Origin: Eudromia elegans
Taxonomy: Eukaryota; Chordata; Aves; Tinamiformes; Tinamidae
Direction of reading: 5' to 3'
Length of the DNA: 64,000 nucleotides
NCBI GenBank assembly: GCA_003342815.1
Contig: PTEX01000024.1
Location: 508,402 to 572,401 of the forward strand
Shown here piece after piece: positions 10,578-23,887 of this stretch. Each line of letters opens with the position of its first letter. The stretch's first letter is position 1. The position numbers were made by a program, and so were the translations under genes. The notes beneath the pieces were generated by a model. That model saw only the letters and a list, made by a program, of their open reading frames with translations. It ran no database searches and was not told the DNA's origin.

Positions 10578-13500
10578 GGTCTTCTCAGATCTGTTTGCAC
10601 CGCACCGACTCACCTGAGGTTGTCTCCATGGATTTAGCAGCCACTAGGGAATTTCAGGCCAAACACTGCTGCGCTCTCTGCGTGAGCCCGTGAAGATCTG
10701 CTGCTGCACTCTATAGCAAGCAATTGTGGGGCTGGCTCATCACACAGAAAATCAGCAGTATTTTTGTTTAATTTAGAACTGTTCCTTGCTAGCCTCACCT
10801 AGTCAAAATAGGACAACACACCTGTTAAGGCTAACTAGAAACAAATGCAAGTGAAAAAGTTCAGAATGTTGATAGCAGGCATTGCAGATAAATAGATACG
10901 TGCTCGACGACACTATTCTGGAGGAAGCTGCCTTTGGAGGCTATTTCATCACTGCAAAAAGGCAGAGAAAAGCCAGCTATACCAGCTGCACTATGTCTCT
11001 GGTTAGGCACATCTGCTGCATAGCGTGTTCTGTCGGTGCACTACCAAGCTGTAATGCAAGGGGAAAGAATAAAGCTATTTTGCAGCTTGAAAATAGAAGC
11101 TTTATCTCTGCAGATAATAGCTTCTCTACTTACACCAACAACCTATTAGGTTCCAATTATCTTGGTGCTTGTTTCTCAGGGAAATTTAACCTTTTTTTAA
11201 AAAAAAAAAAAATTACATGAAATATTGAAGTGTTACTTAAACACAGAGAAGAGTAATTAACGGTTAGGCTTGGGTTTTTATAAAAAACACACTAATAGGA
11301 TAACACATGGGTCCATCTACAAAGAAATATCCTTGCTCATGATGAAGCAGCACAATACCATTCTCCATAAAGCCAAAGGCTGAATGACACATACCATTAA
11401 CTGCAAAATTAAATCATTTAGCCTAGTTTTACTGGAACAGCAGGTAAGTGCAACAACATGATCAAAATAGTCCTAGAGAGCCTGAAACAACATCAGGGAG
11501 AGTAGAATGAAAAAACACCCCAACTTGGAACACAATGGAACCTGGTTAATGTTTTTGACCACGTGATATTAGTCATAACTTGTAGACATATAAATTAAAC
11601 ACTCCTTACACAGAACTGCTTGCTGAGGGTTTTAACATTCACATTTTTTACATCAGAATCTGTATTTCGATTATATTTGCTACCAAACAGTGTCTGGAAG
11701 CATGCCAAGTCGTAATAGGAAGAAATCCATTTCTTTCTTTTTCAGAAATACTGAAAATATTTAAAAGAAAATACATGAACTGTCCTCTCATTCCCCTGCT
11801 TTGCTAGGAAGATTCAATGCTAAGACCTGTTTACACACCCATTTGAAAGTGATGTCCCATAGCTTCCTCGAAAGAAAAAACAGACTAAATATTTTTCAAA
11901 ACATGGATATATGTTGCAAAAGCTTCTACAACAACTCGCCTACACAATTATCTCGCACATCTTTATCATATATCCTTTTGTTCTTCTGCTGTTTAGGTCA
12001 GTATTGGGCCCTTCCTTCTTTTCTAGCCTATCCCCGTAAACATTTTATTTATCGTTTCGTTCAACCTTTGCTCTTCCAGTGTGATATTCTGAGGTTGTCG
12101 CAGCCCTGATCCACTGGAGACCCGCGTCCTCATCAAGCACAGCCTTCATCCCCTCCCACACCAGGGCTAAAATCCCCGTCCAAATGCCAGAACGGGAGAA
12201 AACCGGCAAGCCACAGGAGATATTCTCTGATGAAGAACTTTTTGCTTTTCATATCCAACAAAAGTAGAAAACTACTCGTAATTATTTTAATTAATATTTT
12301 ACGGGTTGCAAATGAAAGGGTTTTTTCCGCTTTGCTGCTTTTGTGTAATCGAGTTTCAGCATTAGCTGATTAATCTCTACTTTTCTCTTTCAGATTATTA
12401 TACTTGCTCAAAATCAGAGTCCAGCTCTAAATGGCACATAAGAAAAACCCAAGGAAAAGTGAATCCTCACAGATAATTAGCTTGCACCTATTGCTAAAGG
12501 GAAGATGAAGCAGATGAAAAACAACTTGGTTTTCCCCCCTTCTCTCCAGTAATGCATTTCTAAGAAATGCTGCAGCAAGACAAGGAGTTACCTGATTACT
12601 TGATCCCTTATTGAACCATTAAACACAATAGGAAGGTAAGGAAGGGAAGGGAAAGAAAAGGAAAGGGAACCCAGTATTCGTTCTGCTGCTCCTACCTCCA
12701 CTTGCAGCTAATGGTCCTGGCACTGTGTGCTCTGCCTCCCTCAGGGTGCAAAGGGCCCTGCAGGAAGGCAAAGGGTTCCCTCCAGAAAGAGCAGTAACAG
12801 ATGCACCATTAGGCTGCAGGGAGGAATAACGGGAATTTCGCAGGGAAAAGAAGGGCAGAGATGATTCCTATTCCTTCTGTCTGTCCTTTGGGAAGTGGGT
12901 CTCACGCACACAACCCCTTGCTCTTGGTTGGTTGCAGTGTGACCTGGCACACGGTCAAAGTGATGCAAAGGCCCAGTATATGAGGAGTAAAACAGCTTCT
13001 TCCTCCATGTGATAGACATACACAGTGGGGAAGAAAAAAAAAGAGGGAAGACAGATCAATTCTGTCAGATCAGAAGAAAATCAGCTGCAAAGAAGAGTAA
13101 AAAAGGCCCGTTTGAAGTTCTCAGATCTCCTATAGGTAAGCTTTAACAACTGAGAAGAAATCTCTCCCATTCTCCTCCCTCCTTTCTAGTTTAAAACCAA
13201 GGTCCTTTGAGCAAGATGGAAAAGAGAACCTAAACACGCAGAAGGGCAACAAATCAATAGAAAGGCTGGGGTCAAGGTGGAAGCACCAAGGGCAGAGGAG
13301 GATGAAGGGTCACAGGCAAGTACGAGGGGAAAAAGGAAAAGCCAAGAAGATCAAAGAGGATGAATAGAATTTGATGTTAAAACGGGACCTTTTGTATCTA
13401 TTTCTAAAATTGCCACTGCTTAAAATATTTAGGAACGCATTTAGTCTTTATTCCACTATCATTCATATTTCTTGTAGTCACTATAGTCATTTTCAGTTGA

Positions 13501-16500
13501 CCTTAACATGCATGAGAGACATGTCACCTCTGTTGCTCAGGGCAAAAACCAAACACCAAAAGCAAACTCCTTGATAGAGAACGGGGATTCATTTCAAGCA
13601 ATCAGCAGCACCCAGAAAAAAAAAATTAAACCTCTAAACACTGAACCTTGGCCAACCAACCTGAGCAGATTAAGGGCTGAATCGAGATCCCTGTTGTATG
13701 TTATTCTCACTGACAGTAGCATGGACTGCAGCGCTTCTGCTCTGTAAAGGGATATATTCGGCTCATAGACACCTCTAAGAGATGAAGGAATATTTTAAAT
13801 TCGCAGATACCTCTAAGAGGAAGGAGAACTCCTTTTTGAACACGCCGAGGGATCTGTTGGCAGTTCAGTGAAATTAACGGTTGTTAGATACCTAACACTT
13901 GGGATCTTGAGCTTGGGAAAGAAGTTAATTTTTAATGTGTGTTGTGTATGTCCACAGTCAACAGAAACATGAGAAAAAAGACCTTTTTAGAAAAGGCATT
14001 AATTTTGTATTACCTATAAGAATAGCCTTTTAGGAAGCCTTTCTAACGATGTTTCAACTTGCAGCTGAAATTCAATCACTCCTTAGCTAATCCGACTGCA
14101 GGAACGTACCACGTTTGCTCTTAAGAAACACACACACAGACCTTCTGCTTTCTGTCTGTAAAACAGCAGCACCAGGATTTTCTAAGGACATCTGAGTTAC
14201 ATTATACATGCTAATGAGCTGCAAAGAATTTCAGTAATTGATAAAAGAAATTTAAAGTATAATAAAGTATATTATAGATATGGGAGAAAAAAAATACAGA
14301 TTTAGTCTATTTCTTTAAATTCTGAGAAATAAAATGCCTTCAAAAATAATCGCAAAAAGAACACCAGATGTTAAGTAAGGTCCTCTCCTCTTTGGTTTTT
14401 AATTTGGATTGACAAACACTGAGACAAACCTTTTGGTCTCTTTTTCTCAGAGCACTTTCATAGGAAGTTACTTGAGTTCCACTGGAGATGTGTATGAAGA
14501 ATGAAACTTGAACGAGCAGTATCCCAGCAAACAAGTTTAAGGAAGAGGTAAAAGGCTACTCAGAAACTTTCAACGAGAAGGAGGTTTTCCTGATGTTTTT
14601 CCTGAAGATTTAAGTAAAATCCAGCCTTATCTTTCACCCCTATAAATACAGAGGAAAAACTAAAACTCATACCAATGCCAACCATACTAAAACAATTAAG
14701 AATCTACTTGAAAAGTCGTCAAGGTCTTCAGACGCAGGAAATTAAACAGAAATTCCAGATGTCCAACTTGGATATATTTTTTGCCCTGAATGTATTCTTT
14801 TAGAGGAAGAATGGCCATAAAGTCATTTTCTCCCTTTAGGATCTCACTGAAATAAACATATTAAATATATTTTTTTGAAAAGTGTCACACTTCATAAATC
14901 TCTGGAGCTGAACTGTAAAACAGTAAGACCACTGTTTCATTTAATAAACTACATTCAAAGGGAAGATGACATGAAAAGGAAAAGTCATTTCTCTTTAACA
15001 GTCACTGAATCTCATGCAATATTTTTTTTTATGTTACATCTCTGACAATATATTGTCACCTATAAGACAGGCTAATATATTTGGTTTTGCAGGCCTAAAC
15101 ACAGCCTCCAAAATAAAAAACTACTGTCATTTGCTTTATAGCATTTCCTCCTGATTTGTTACAGTGTTAGAATGGTGGTATGCAAAGATAGCGATGTAAT
15201 TTCCATGTAAATTAAAGAACATTTCACCATTTTAGCACAACTCCTGCACAAATAATTGCAAAATGCTAATGAGATAATCACTAATGGTAGCAGATAACTG
15301 CACTTATTGCAAACAGAGGAGATACGTCTGCAGGATTATGCGGGACATATTTGAAATGTGCAGCAGGGAATGCAGTAGATTTTACAGCAGCTACACTTGG
15401 CTTTGTACTCAAGAAGTTTCATCCTTTGAGCTAGTTAGGCTGCATGCTACACCTGGGGGACTGGGTTTGCTATGAGGCTTCCAATTACCCTGAAAACTTG
15501 CTTTAGACTTTAGACTCGCACACGATTTTTCCTTCTCTGTTGGCTTCCATCCACACCAAGTAGAGCGTGCATTAAAAGAAAATTCATCTGCAGTATTAAC
15601 GCCTGGTGATGACTCACCGAAGCAGCAGCCATGCCTCTCATGGCTTCTCCTCCCAGCATCTTTGTTGTTTCTCTTATGTTTTTGCTTTGCCTTAGGGTTT
15701 GCTGCTGTTTAGTCATTCTGAGGGGGTTACGCTTGGAATTGCTGAGTTTCCCACTTTCCCAGGCGTCATCCATCTTCCCCTGCGGTCAGATTCGCCTAGA
15801 TGGGCAATTGCTCACTGTGTTCTCGTGGTGCTAGTTGAGACATTAGGTCCCAGTTTCATTCCTGTGGATCCAGGGGGCAGGAAGTGGCGAGGACAGGAAG
15901 GGGAGGCCCAGCTCTGCCCTTGCAGTAACGATACCTGAATCTCCTCAGCTGGCTCCCAGCTGCCAGTCTTGCTCCGCAGGGCTTTCCACGCATTTCTTCT
16001 CATGTTTCCATGTGAAATTAGTTTGTGTAACCCTTTCAAAGGAGGAGCTCCTTTCGGGATATTTTGGCAAAGGAAATTGGGGTAGGCTGTGTGCAACCTT
16101 AGCTCTGCTGTCTCAAACAGATTTGATTCTGGTCAATGCTTGAAAACAATACCAGCGTGTGTAGAGTGTGTTTTAGCAAAACTTTGGGAGAGAAAAATTA
16201 ATGGGTTGGTCTAACTTCTCAACTAAACATGGCAAATTCAGAGTTATTGTCTTTTAAAGGACTGAAGGAGCTGCCCACCAGGAATCCTGAAGGACGCTCC
16301 AGGACAAGTGATACAGAACCTGTAGCAGTCAGCCAGTGCCTGGGGACAAGCCATCTCATCATCATTTGCTGTAAGAGATTAAATTTTCTACCAACAGATT
16401 ACTGCAAGCACACAGAGCCAAAGGGGATTCTGCATAACTTACAACGGTCAGTGAACACCATAAAGAAGAAGACTCGGCTCGTCACCACCACTTTCGGGGA

Positions 16501-19500
16501 AGTTCACAGCCTCTCCATGCTTGGTTCATCCCCCCAGTGCTAAAGAAGTAGATATATTGCCAGGCTCCCCACGAGTTTCCAAGTTTACACAGCTTTGCTC
16601 TTTCGAAACCAACTGTTTCAAACAGGGCAACGAACAGAGTTCTCATAATTAAGTCTCATGCTGAGCCTGATGCTTTAGAAGAGAGGGCTTCAGACTTACG
16701 TAAGCGCAAAAAAAATGCCCAAATCTTTAGAACAGCTGAGAATACACTTCCTCCCACATTCTTATGCTGCAAATCACAGACATTGCTGACATTTTTGTGG
16801 AACTTTCTAAAGTAAACTTGAGTTTGCACCACACAAGTGCAAATTCAGTACATCAGTAGCCAGTAACAACAGAGGCACAAAGGGTCTTTGCAGCCAAACA
16901 TTTACAGTGCTAAGCAAGCACTCCTGGATGTCCTAATTCCATACTGAATTAAGGATCAGAATGCATAAGGCTGGATTTACTCCCCAAAAATAGAACTGAA
17001 AACGTTATTTTTCTGACAATATCAGAGTCTATCAGGAAGAACATTCAGGGCATCAAAAAGGACTACTCAAAATAGACAGAGTTTTTAGAGACAAAGGGTG
17101 TTTGGCCATGGAAGACGCGTGTGCTTTGCATTCATTAATTACCCCCACTAAGATAAATGAGTAGGAAAGCTCCAGCTACACCCAGGCTGCAACTGCCCTG
17201 GCACCGTAAGTGAGACGCCAAGCACTATTAGCACCATTCAGAAGACCCAAGCATTAATTGCTTCTGGTTTTTAATTTTAGAGAGTCTTCACTAATGAATA
17301 TTTTACTTAATCTTATTAAAACCTGCATTAAAAAAAGGATTAAGTTTTGTACCTTAGAAGGAAAATACCTTGCTCTGGGCTGAGGAGCAGCAACAAAACA
17401 CCAGCTTGAAGTGAATGGAGACCAATTTTCTCATTTTCCACTTAAAGCAATGATTTATCTCTCAGGAGAAATTCAAGTTGAAGCCCTACTTAGAAGCTTG
17501 TTACTAGCTGAAGTTTATATAAATTTAACATATATATTATATATTTTTTTAAAAAATAACAGCACATTTGGCCAGTTATGACTTTTCTTGCCTCTGCATT
17601 ACTTTACTGTCATGAAGATGTGATTCAGAAAGTGAGGATGTGATTCAAGGCAACAAATACGTACTGATCACCCTGAAATCCTCTCCATTCTTCAAGGCAG
17701 GCAGGCCATTTCCAGGATTTAGATTTCTAAGCAGTTTTGTTTCTCATACTGTACTTCAGACAGCCAACAGCTAAAAGCTGAGTCTAACACACTGAAGCCA
17801 CAAATGAAATCCTTGCTGCTAGAGCACAGCAGTTGAACAGCATTTGTAAGAGAGGTCTTAGCCCATGGCAGGTCCACAGAGCTCTATCAGCCTCAAATAC
17901 CTGGCTAGTGATGCCCAAGAATTATTCTGCCTCCTCCTCAGTCACACAGTGTCGGAGCCAGCTGTGAGATCTAGAACAACTGCAAATGAAACCCAGTACG
18001 GGGCAAATCCAGGGGACCAAGAATGACCATCCACTAGCACGTGTGACACAACCTAGATAAGGGGCATGAATCATCACACGTGTACTTGTGCTCAGCCAGT
18101 TAATGTTACCATTGTTGTTTTTCTTGCAAAGAACTCAGCACAACTGAAACACTGCCATTGTGCTGCAAATTTTGAATGAGAAACGAGGGAAAATAACATG
18201 GTAAAATTACCAGCAAGCGCCCCTGATTCACGCACACTTTTCCACCAATGAGGCAAACCCGAGGCTGGGAGGAATGACGAGCCGATGCCATCACTGACAC
18301 AGAGCTGCAGCATGTTGGAGGGCCTGAAGCCATTCTCAGGTTCCCTCCGCTAATTACCACGTGCAGCTAATTGCTTTGGAGAGACAGCATGTAGCAATAT
18401 GCCATAAAACCCTAAAAATGCGGCCCTCTCATTTCATGCAAGGCGCACATTGCGTACGTGTCTCCCGCTGCCACTTCCAACCCATGCTTCCGCAGGGACA
18501 TTGCTTTTTCTCCTGTCCCTGTAGGTCAGACTCTGGTGGAATCCTACCTTAGGGTACCCTCTTCAGGTAAAACAGGTAATGCAGTTGCTTTTAGCATGGC
18601 CTAGCAGCAGTTTGGCAATAGGAAAAAGAAGAGGAAAGTAGAAACTTTCAGAAGATACCCCAGGATAAGCTCTACTCCCTTTCCTCTGAGCCAGCCAAGG
18701 CTAAGGCAGCACTGCAATTGGGCTTAGTCCATTCCTTTTTTAAATTCTTATTAAAATAGCACAAAAAACATAAGCAAAATGATGTGAAGAAATCTCATGG
18801 TAAAAATCTACCAGAAGTTCTGGTGGGGGTAGCCATGTGCTGCACCTTCCTTGTCACTTACCTGGGGGCAGTTCTGCAAATCCACCTTTCACACGGGAAA
18901 AATTGACATATCCTGGCAAGGTAAAAAGAAAAAATGAAACAAACACACACCCAAAAAAAGCAGTTTTTTGGTGGATAAAAGTCTGAACTGGATGTATGGC
19001 AAGTAGCCAAACTGAGGCCCTTCCCACCAAATCTGGTGGACCGGGGCATGCTTCTGACTGCATATAAACAAACCATATGTATAGAAAACCTCCAGCCTTT
19101 CTCCTGTAAGGAAAACCCTAAGCTCCAAGCCCACAACCATTTATCTTTCCTAGCACTGGTCATTCTTCTGCTTGGCCGAGACTACTGCAAGAGATGACGG
19201 AGGAGCAGCATCCTCCTAATGGACTTGGCAGCGCAGAAGCTGGGACTGCTCTGCCACCTAAATCACGCTGTTGAGGCAGAATCTCTGTTGCTCCTCTGCA
19301 ACATCTGGCCCAATTAAAGCAGGACTCTGTGTTAACTCAGCTGAATGGCAGCGGAAGGTTAATGCTATATACCCCAAAGGCAAAAATCTGTTCCAGGCAG
19401 CAGCCAGGATGTCCTCACCTATTAGAGCTTTTGGCTGCCTGAGGAAAGTTTGTCAAACAGGGCAGGAAAATAAAGGGAAAGGAGGAAGGAAGAAAAGGAG

Positions 19501-20744
19501 GTTTCCAGTCTACCACAAAAACAAGTGCATTGGTAGATTTCTGTCTGGGTTCAGGATAACAGCATCCACCAATACATGGACCCCATCTAAAATGACAAGA
19601 ACAGAAGCCTTTACCAATTCCTTTCCCTCCCTTCCTAGACAGATTCTTCTCAAGCCCCAAGACAATACTGCACATCTCAGAGCAGACACAACATGCTGGA
19701 AGAGTCTAATTCAAAAGCCATAAAACAAGAATAAACCCCCAGCCCCAACTGCCCCTTCCCCCTGCCCAGCAGGGCAAATCTATTCCTGTTGGTAGAGCAT
19801 GAAGAGGAGAGAAAAAAGCCCTCGTCAGGGAAATTGGAAGCAATGCACTAACTGCTCCATAGGCCAACACTGGAGTTTTCTGCTTTTAGTAGCACCAGGG
19901 AAGAGAGTAAAGCGATTCAACAGACTCTATCCTCAGCCGTACGCTGCTTTTTCTTCCTTTTTCATAAGGAATCTCAAGGTATTCAGGAAGGACAACCACC
20001 ACCTAGATAACCCCTTGAATTCCGTTTAGCCTCATCCTTCATTTGCGTCTCAATCTGCAGTAGCACAGGGCATCCTGCCTCCTCGCCAGGGTATGGTCGC
20101 ATCCTATACAATAGAAATAACAACGGGAATTGCCACGAACTGGGTTCAGAAGAGAGGGGTTCTCATGCCTGGTCAGAAAGGCAGAGACCCGCAGCTCCAA
20201 GGGGCTCCGGACAGCAGCTGTAATTATTCAGTACTTATTCTCGTCCAAAGGGCACTAAATAAAGTGGACGTTATTTATTTATTTCCAGTCCTGCTCATTG
20301 ACGGTCACTGCCCTCTGGCTGTTCTGAATAGCTAACCAGACCCATCCTTCACTTTTTAAATAAATAAACGCGATTGCTTACAATGCCCATGGTAGCCTCA
20401 CGCGGGAAGAGGCGTGCACTAATAAACTCTTCATGAAAAACGTGCAACCGCTGTGGGAATCTCATTATCCACCGGCTCCTTCTGAGATGTTTCTGATATA
20501 AATGAAGGGAGACAGAGTATATGGAACATAATGAACTGTGGGACTAATAAGCGAAGCCCGTGGAAAACGGATCCCTGTTGAGACATATGCTACACCTTCC
20601 GCATTGTTTCATCTTGCCAGGGAATTCCTGCAGTTATTATTTGCATTAGCAGCCGTACCCTGGAAACCCACCTTGTGAGGGCCGACACTGCCAGCCCAAA
20701 GCGCCAGGCCAGTTCCAGATTCCCACCTCAGGGAACGTTCCTCA
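10578..20744. other. Unique non-coding stretch of about 10 kb, no gene recognised
   Basis: No coding exon is supported. The longest open frame is 19271-19723 (+, 150 codons), low-complexity in places and without a domain. Minor simple sequence includes a run of A near 11198-11211, AT-rich runs at 17517-17565, and the purine-rich tract at 12631-12669 listed separately. I found no CR1 tail on either strand. An AT-rich, repeat-free block such as this could hold conserved non-coding elements, but that cannot be judged from one sequence. Confidence 0.55.
12631..12669 (+). repeat. Purine-rich GGAAG/GGGAA tract
   Basis: This is 39 nt of G/A with a single T at 12637, built from GGAAG, GGGAA and GAAAG words. 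It is a low-complexity tract. Confidence 0.8.
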
Positions 20745-20940
20745 GGGCGACCGCATGGACACGTTCCTGAGCGGGACCGCGCCGGGGACCTCCTCGTCGG
20801 GGCGGCACCACGGGTTCAGGAATCCTCCAGCCTTTCCGACAAACACCCCCGAGGGGAGGCCCGGGTCACACAGGAGGGCACGGGAGGACCGGACTGAGAG
20901 GGCACGTGCCCCGGAGGTGACACCCCAGGAGGGGCGAGTT
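20745..20940. other. Small CpG-rich patch
   Basis: About 20 CpG occur in roughly 200-250 bp, densest at 20745-20815, in an otherwise CpG-poor neighbourhood. Short open frames overlap on both strands (20755-20970 + and 20742-20951 -). It falls short of a confident promoter island and could be an unmethylated enhancer or a GC-rich exon-like fragment. No splice-flanked exon can be argued. Confidence 0.45.
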
Positions 20941-20949
20941 AAACTGCCC

Positions 20950-23832
20950 ATTAATTCTAATAAGCTCTAGCATCACCACTACCTCAGATGAAGAAGAAAC
21001 GATATCCTGTGGCAGAAGGCTTCAGCGCGGCTTTCTGAAGGGAGCTGGAAATACATCATGACCTGACTCCACAACCTGTACGATCCTAAAAGACAACCGT
21101 ATCTTAGGCTTGGTTCAGTTCTAGCTAGTGTTCTGTGTATTTCCAAACAAGCCTGCGTAATCTTAACCTCGTCTATAAAACATAGACGGTTTCTTTCGCC
21201 TCTATCCTTTGGTCTGCCTCTTCTGCTTCATTTGTAATCCTCTTACATTGCCCTTTCCCTTTACGCTCTGTGTGATCCAGCACGGCTAGAACTTGCCTGT
21301 GCAGCACGGATCGCCACCACCACCAGAAAATGGACTGAGGTCCCAAATTTAATTTAGGAGCATTATCTGCGGAGGAAAGGCCCGTGTTCAGAGTGCTCTG
21401 CATGTCGATTTCACATCCCTACCTGGTGTTAGAGCTTTCCTTCCGACTGCATGCAGATGCAGCTAGAGCAGCTTGTGTTTACTCTTAACAAAATCCAACT
21501 CAGCCAGACTCTTCAGAGTTCACACACGCCTGGTAAAATCCCTTCCCTCCCTCCTTCCGGCCAAAACACATGCAGACTTTGTGCTTCTCCATTAATATTT
21601 TATAACACCCTGCTTCAAATACGGAAATTTTTGTAACACCACTCCATCCTCACTCATCAAACAGCTGTGCTTGACATCACTCTCCACCAAAGGTGTTCGT
21701 GCTTACCAGTAAGGACAGATATGTCATCAGGGCTATACTACTCTAAGATATATTTCTCGATCCACTTTTTGCCCCACACAACACCGATCCATAAAAGAGT
21801 TGAAATGTCTTAATATCATATAACAAAACAGAAGGAAAAGCAACAACAGAACTCTGATTTCTTGGTCCCCATCCTTATTCTCTGCGCATGAGAATACGTT
21901 CAGATTAAGTATGCCAAGATATGTGGTGTAGACATCTTTCCCTTAATAAGGTTGGAATCAAGTGCTAAAATAGAGAAAAATACAACAGTTTACAACAGCT
22001 GATTAGAAAGGTGCCATGGCTGCAATTAAGCCTGTCCTTGCAGCTCTCACAGCAACAGCTGTGCTGAACCTCTGCGCAGATGATAGCGAGCAGTGCTCTT
22101 GGAGGAGAAGGGGAGCGGGTTAGCGAGCAGCAGGAAAACATGTTCTCAAGACGACAACCACTGCGGGCCAAGCCAGCACTAATCCATATGTTTACCATTA
22201 AGCAGACTAATACATTCCTCTCGACTTCAATGGCCTTCAGTAGTTTCAACCTCATCACTCTTTGGGCAGGTACTTAATTTTCTGGATTTGTGCCAAGCTA
22301 TACTGCTTGATGTGCCTAAAATTAAGTCCGCATCTGAGTGCTTTGCTGGAGAAGGTCCAGTGCCCTCTATACTTCCCAGAGCTGAGCACTTAATACCAAA
22401 CATTGCAGTTGGCATGCAAGGATTTTTAAGGATGTTTCCGAGCATTACGCCTGTTCTGCCAGCATCCTGTAAGGAGAAATCCCACTGTAGACAACAGGAG
22501 CTCTGTATTAAGAATAATAGATGGCAGGCATATGGAGCCAACTCCTGCAACAGACCAAGACACCCTATTGCTTGCGAGATAAGCACAGTATGTGCTAAGC
22601 TGTGCAACTGCGAGTGGCTGTTTCATCTAGTGCAGATTTTATTAAGTTCTTCCAGAGAGGAAACCATTAGGCAAAAGCTGTATTCAATCTGCAGGAGCAG
22701 AGAGTGCAGATGGCCGATGTGTTACTCTCAAACAGAAAAGCTAAGTGCCCTTCTGGTTTCATGGGAAGCTCTGGAAAGAGAATACACGAACATGGTGATT
22801 TGGACCGGTCAGCTCTGGCCACAGAACAAACTGCCAGCAGTGACCAAGTTTCCTGAGCAGTTGCATCCCAAACCAGAACCCTGCACAGCTTTCACTGCTC
22901 ACTTATGTATGTGAAATAGTTGGAGGCATTGGAGCATCCTCAGTGCTGCCCAGTTTATTTAAAGGTGATTTTTTTTTTCCTCCCCAACTGCATCCCCAGT
23001 GAGTCATCAATCACTGAACTGTTCCAGGCTGTTTTGTTTCCTAATGCAAGTAACATGAACTTTGTCTAACCACTTACGACAATATTTCTCCAATATGTTT
23101 TTTTAAACGCACCCCCTTTAGCCTCATCCATCTTCCTGCCGCCCTCCTTCCCTGCTCCTCCCCTGCTGTCTGTACCACCCTCTCCTCAGCAGGAGGACAA
23201 GTCCTGCTTGTCACTGCTGCAGCCCAGGGCTTAACTCCCTCCCACACTCAGTGCAGCTGAACTGCTTTCCGCAGCCTTAAAATAAGTCTCAGTCCTCTGC
23301 TGAACACAACTATGGGCTTAGTGAACAAGGCAGTTTCCAAACATCCCACCGCAGCTCCATCCCACCCCGCTCAGCTCTGTGCCAACAAGCTAAACAGATT
23401 TGGAGGCTTATCTTGAGAATTGCAGCAGCTTTTACTTACCCTGGCCTCTGAAGCATCCCCAAGCTTGGGTCTCTATTACCTAACACGGCACAGCAGGCTC
23501 AATGCCTGAAATACTCGAACCTTGATTTGGCGTTAAAGTTGCACAAAAAAAAATGCATTTACAATAGCAAAACATGATTAATTCCAGATATTGCTTAGAT
23601 ATTTCCCTTCAGTTGTGGTCCAGCAGCACCAAGAGCCCTTTTACTTCTGATTTCACTGTATATTTGAATAAAACTCTGTGTGAGTGTATAGGTGGGGGGA
23701 TTAGGGAGTGGAAAGGCAGGCCAGGTTCCTCCTCTGGAGCAGACAGAATAAGCCAACTGTTTTTTGGCTAGAAGTGGGTTTCCTTCCCAGGCGAGGGAAG
23801 GACGTCGAGCAGGGCAGGCAGTCCCTGTGTTT
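20950..23832. other. Non-coding stretch containing one long but featureless open frame
   Basis: A 208-codon open frame lies at 22288-22914 (+), with a 126-codon frame antisense to it (22227-22607 -). It has no recognisable domain, signal or repeat and is Cys-scattered, so it reads as chance. A pyrimidine-rich segment lies at about 23107-23185. Nothing else is identified. Confidence 0.5.
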
Positions 23833-23887
23833 CCAAAGCCCTTTGGAATGTTCGCCTGCCTCTGAAAGGGAGTCCTTGACTCCCTTT
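23833..23887. repeat. Two nearby perfect inverted repeats
   Basis: The first is CCAAAG (23833-23838), 2-nt spacer, CTTTGG (23841-23846). The second is AAAGGGAGTC (23865-23874), 3-nt loop CTT, GACTCCCTTT (23878-23887). Both are perfect. There is no following T run or gene end, so I do not call a terminator. They may be chance, a template-switch scar or a structured RNA segment. Confidence 0.7.

Noticed and set aside
10162-10693. Several overlapping open frames of 96-148 codons encoding Pro/Cys/Leu-rich or Glu/Gln/Gly-rich repeats
   Set aside because: They are automatic products of a minisatellite unit that lacks stops in all six frames.
20639-20646. Octamer ATTTGCAT as a POU-factor enhancer site
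   Set aside because: One 8-mer without conservation data is not evidence of an enhancer.
22288-22914. 208-codon + strand open frame as a gene
   Set aside because: No recognisable family, no splice-flanked structure, and an antisense open frame over half of it.
23865-23887. Hairpin as a transcription terminator
   Set aside because: This is vertebrate DNA with no gene end or T run; bacterial-type termination does not apply.
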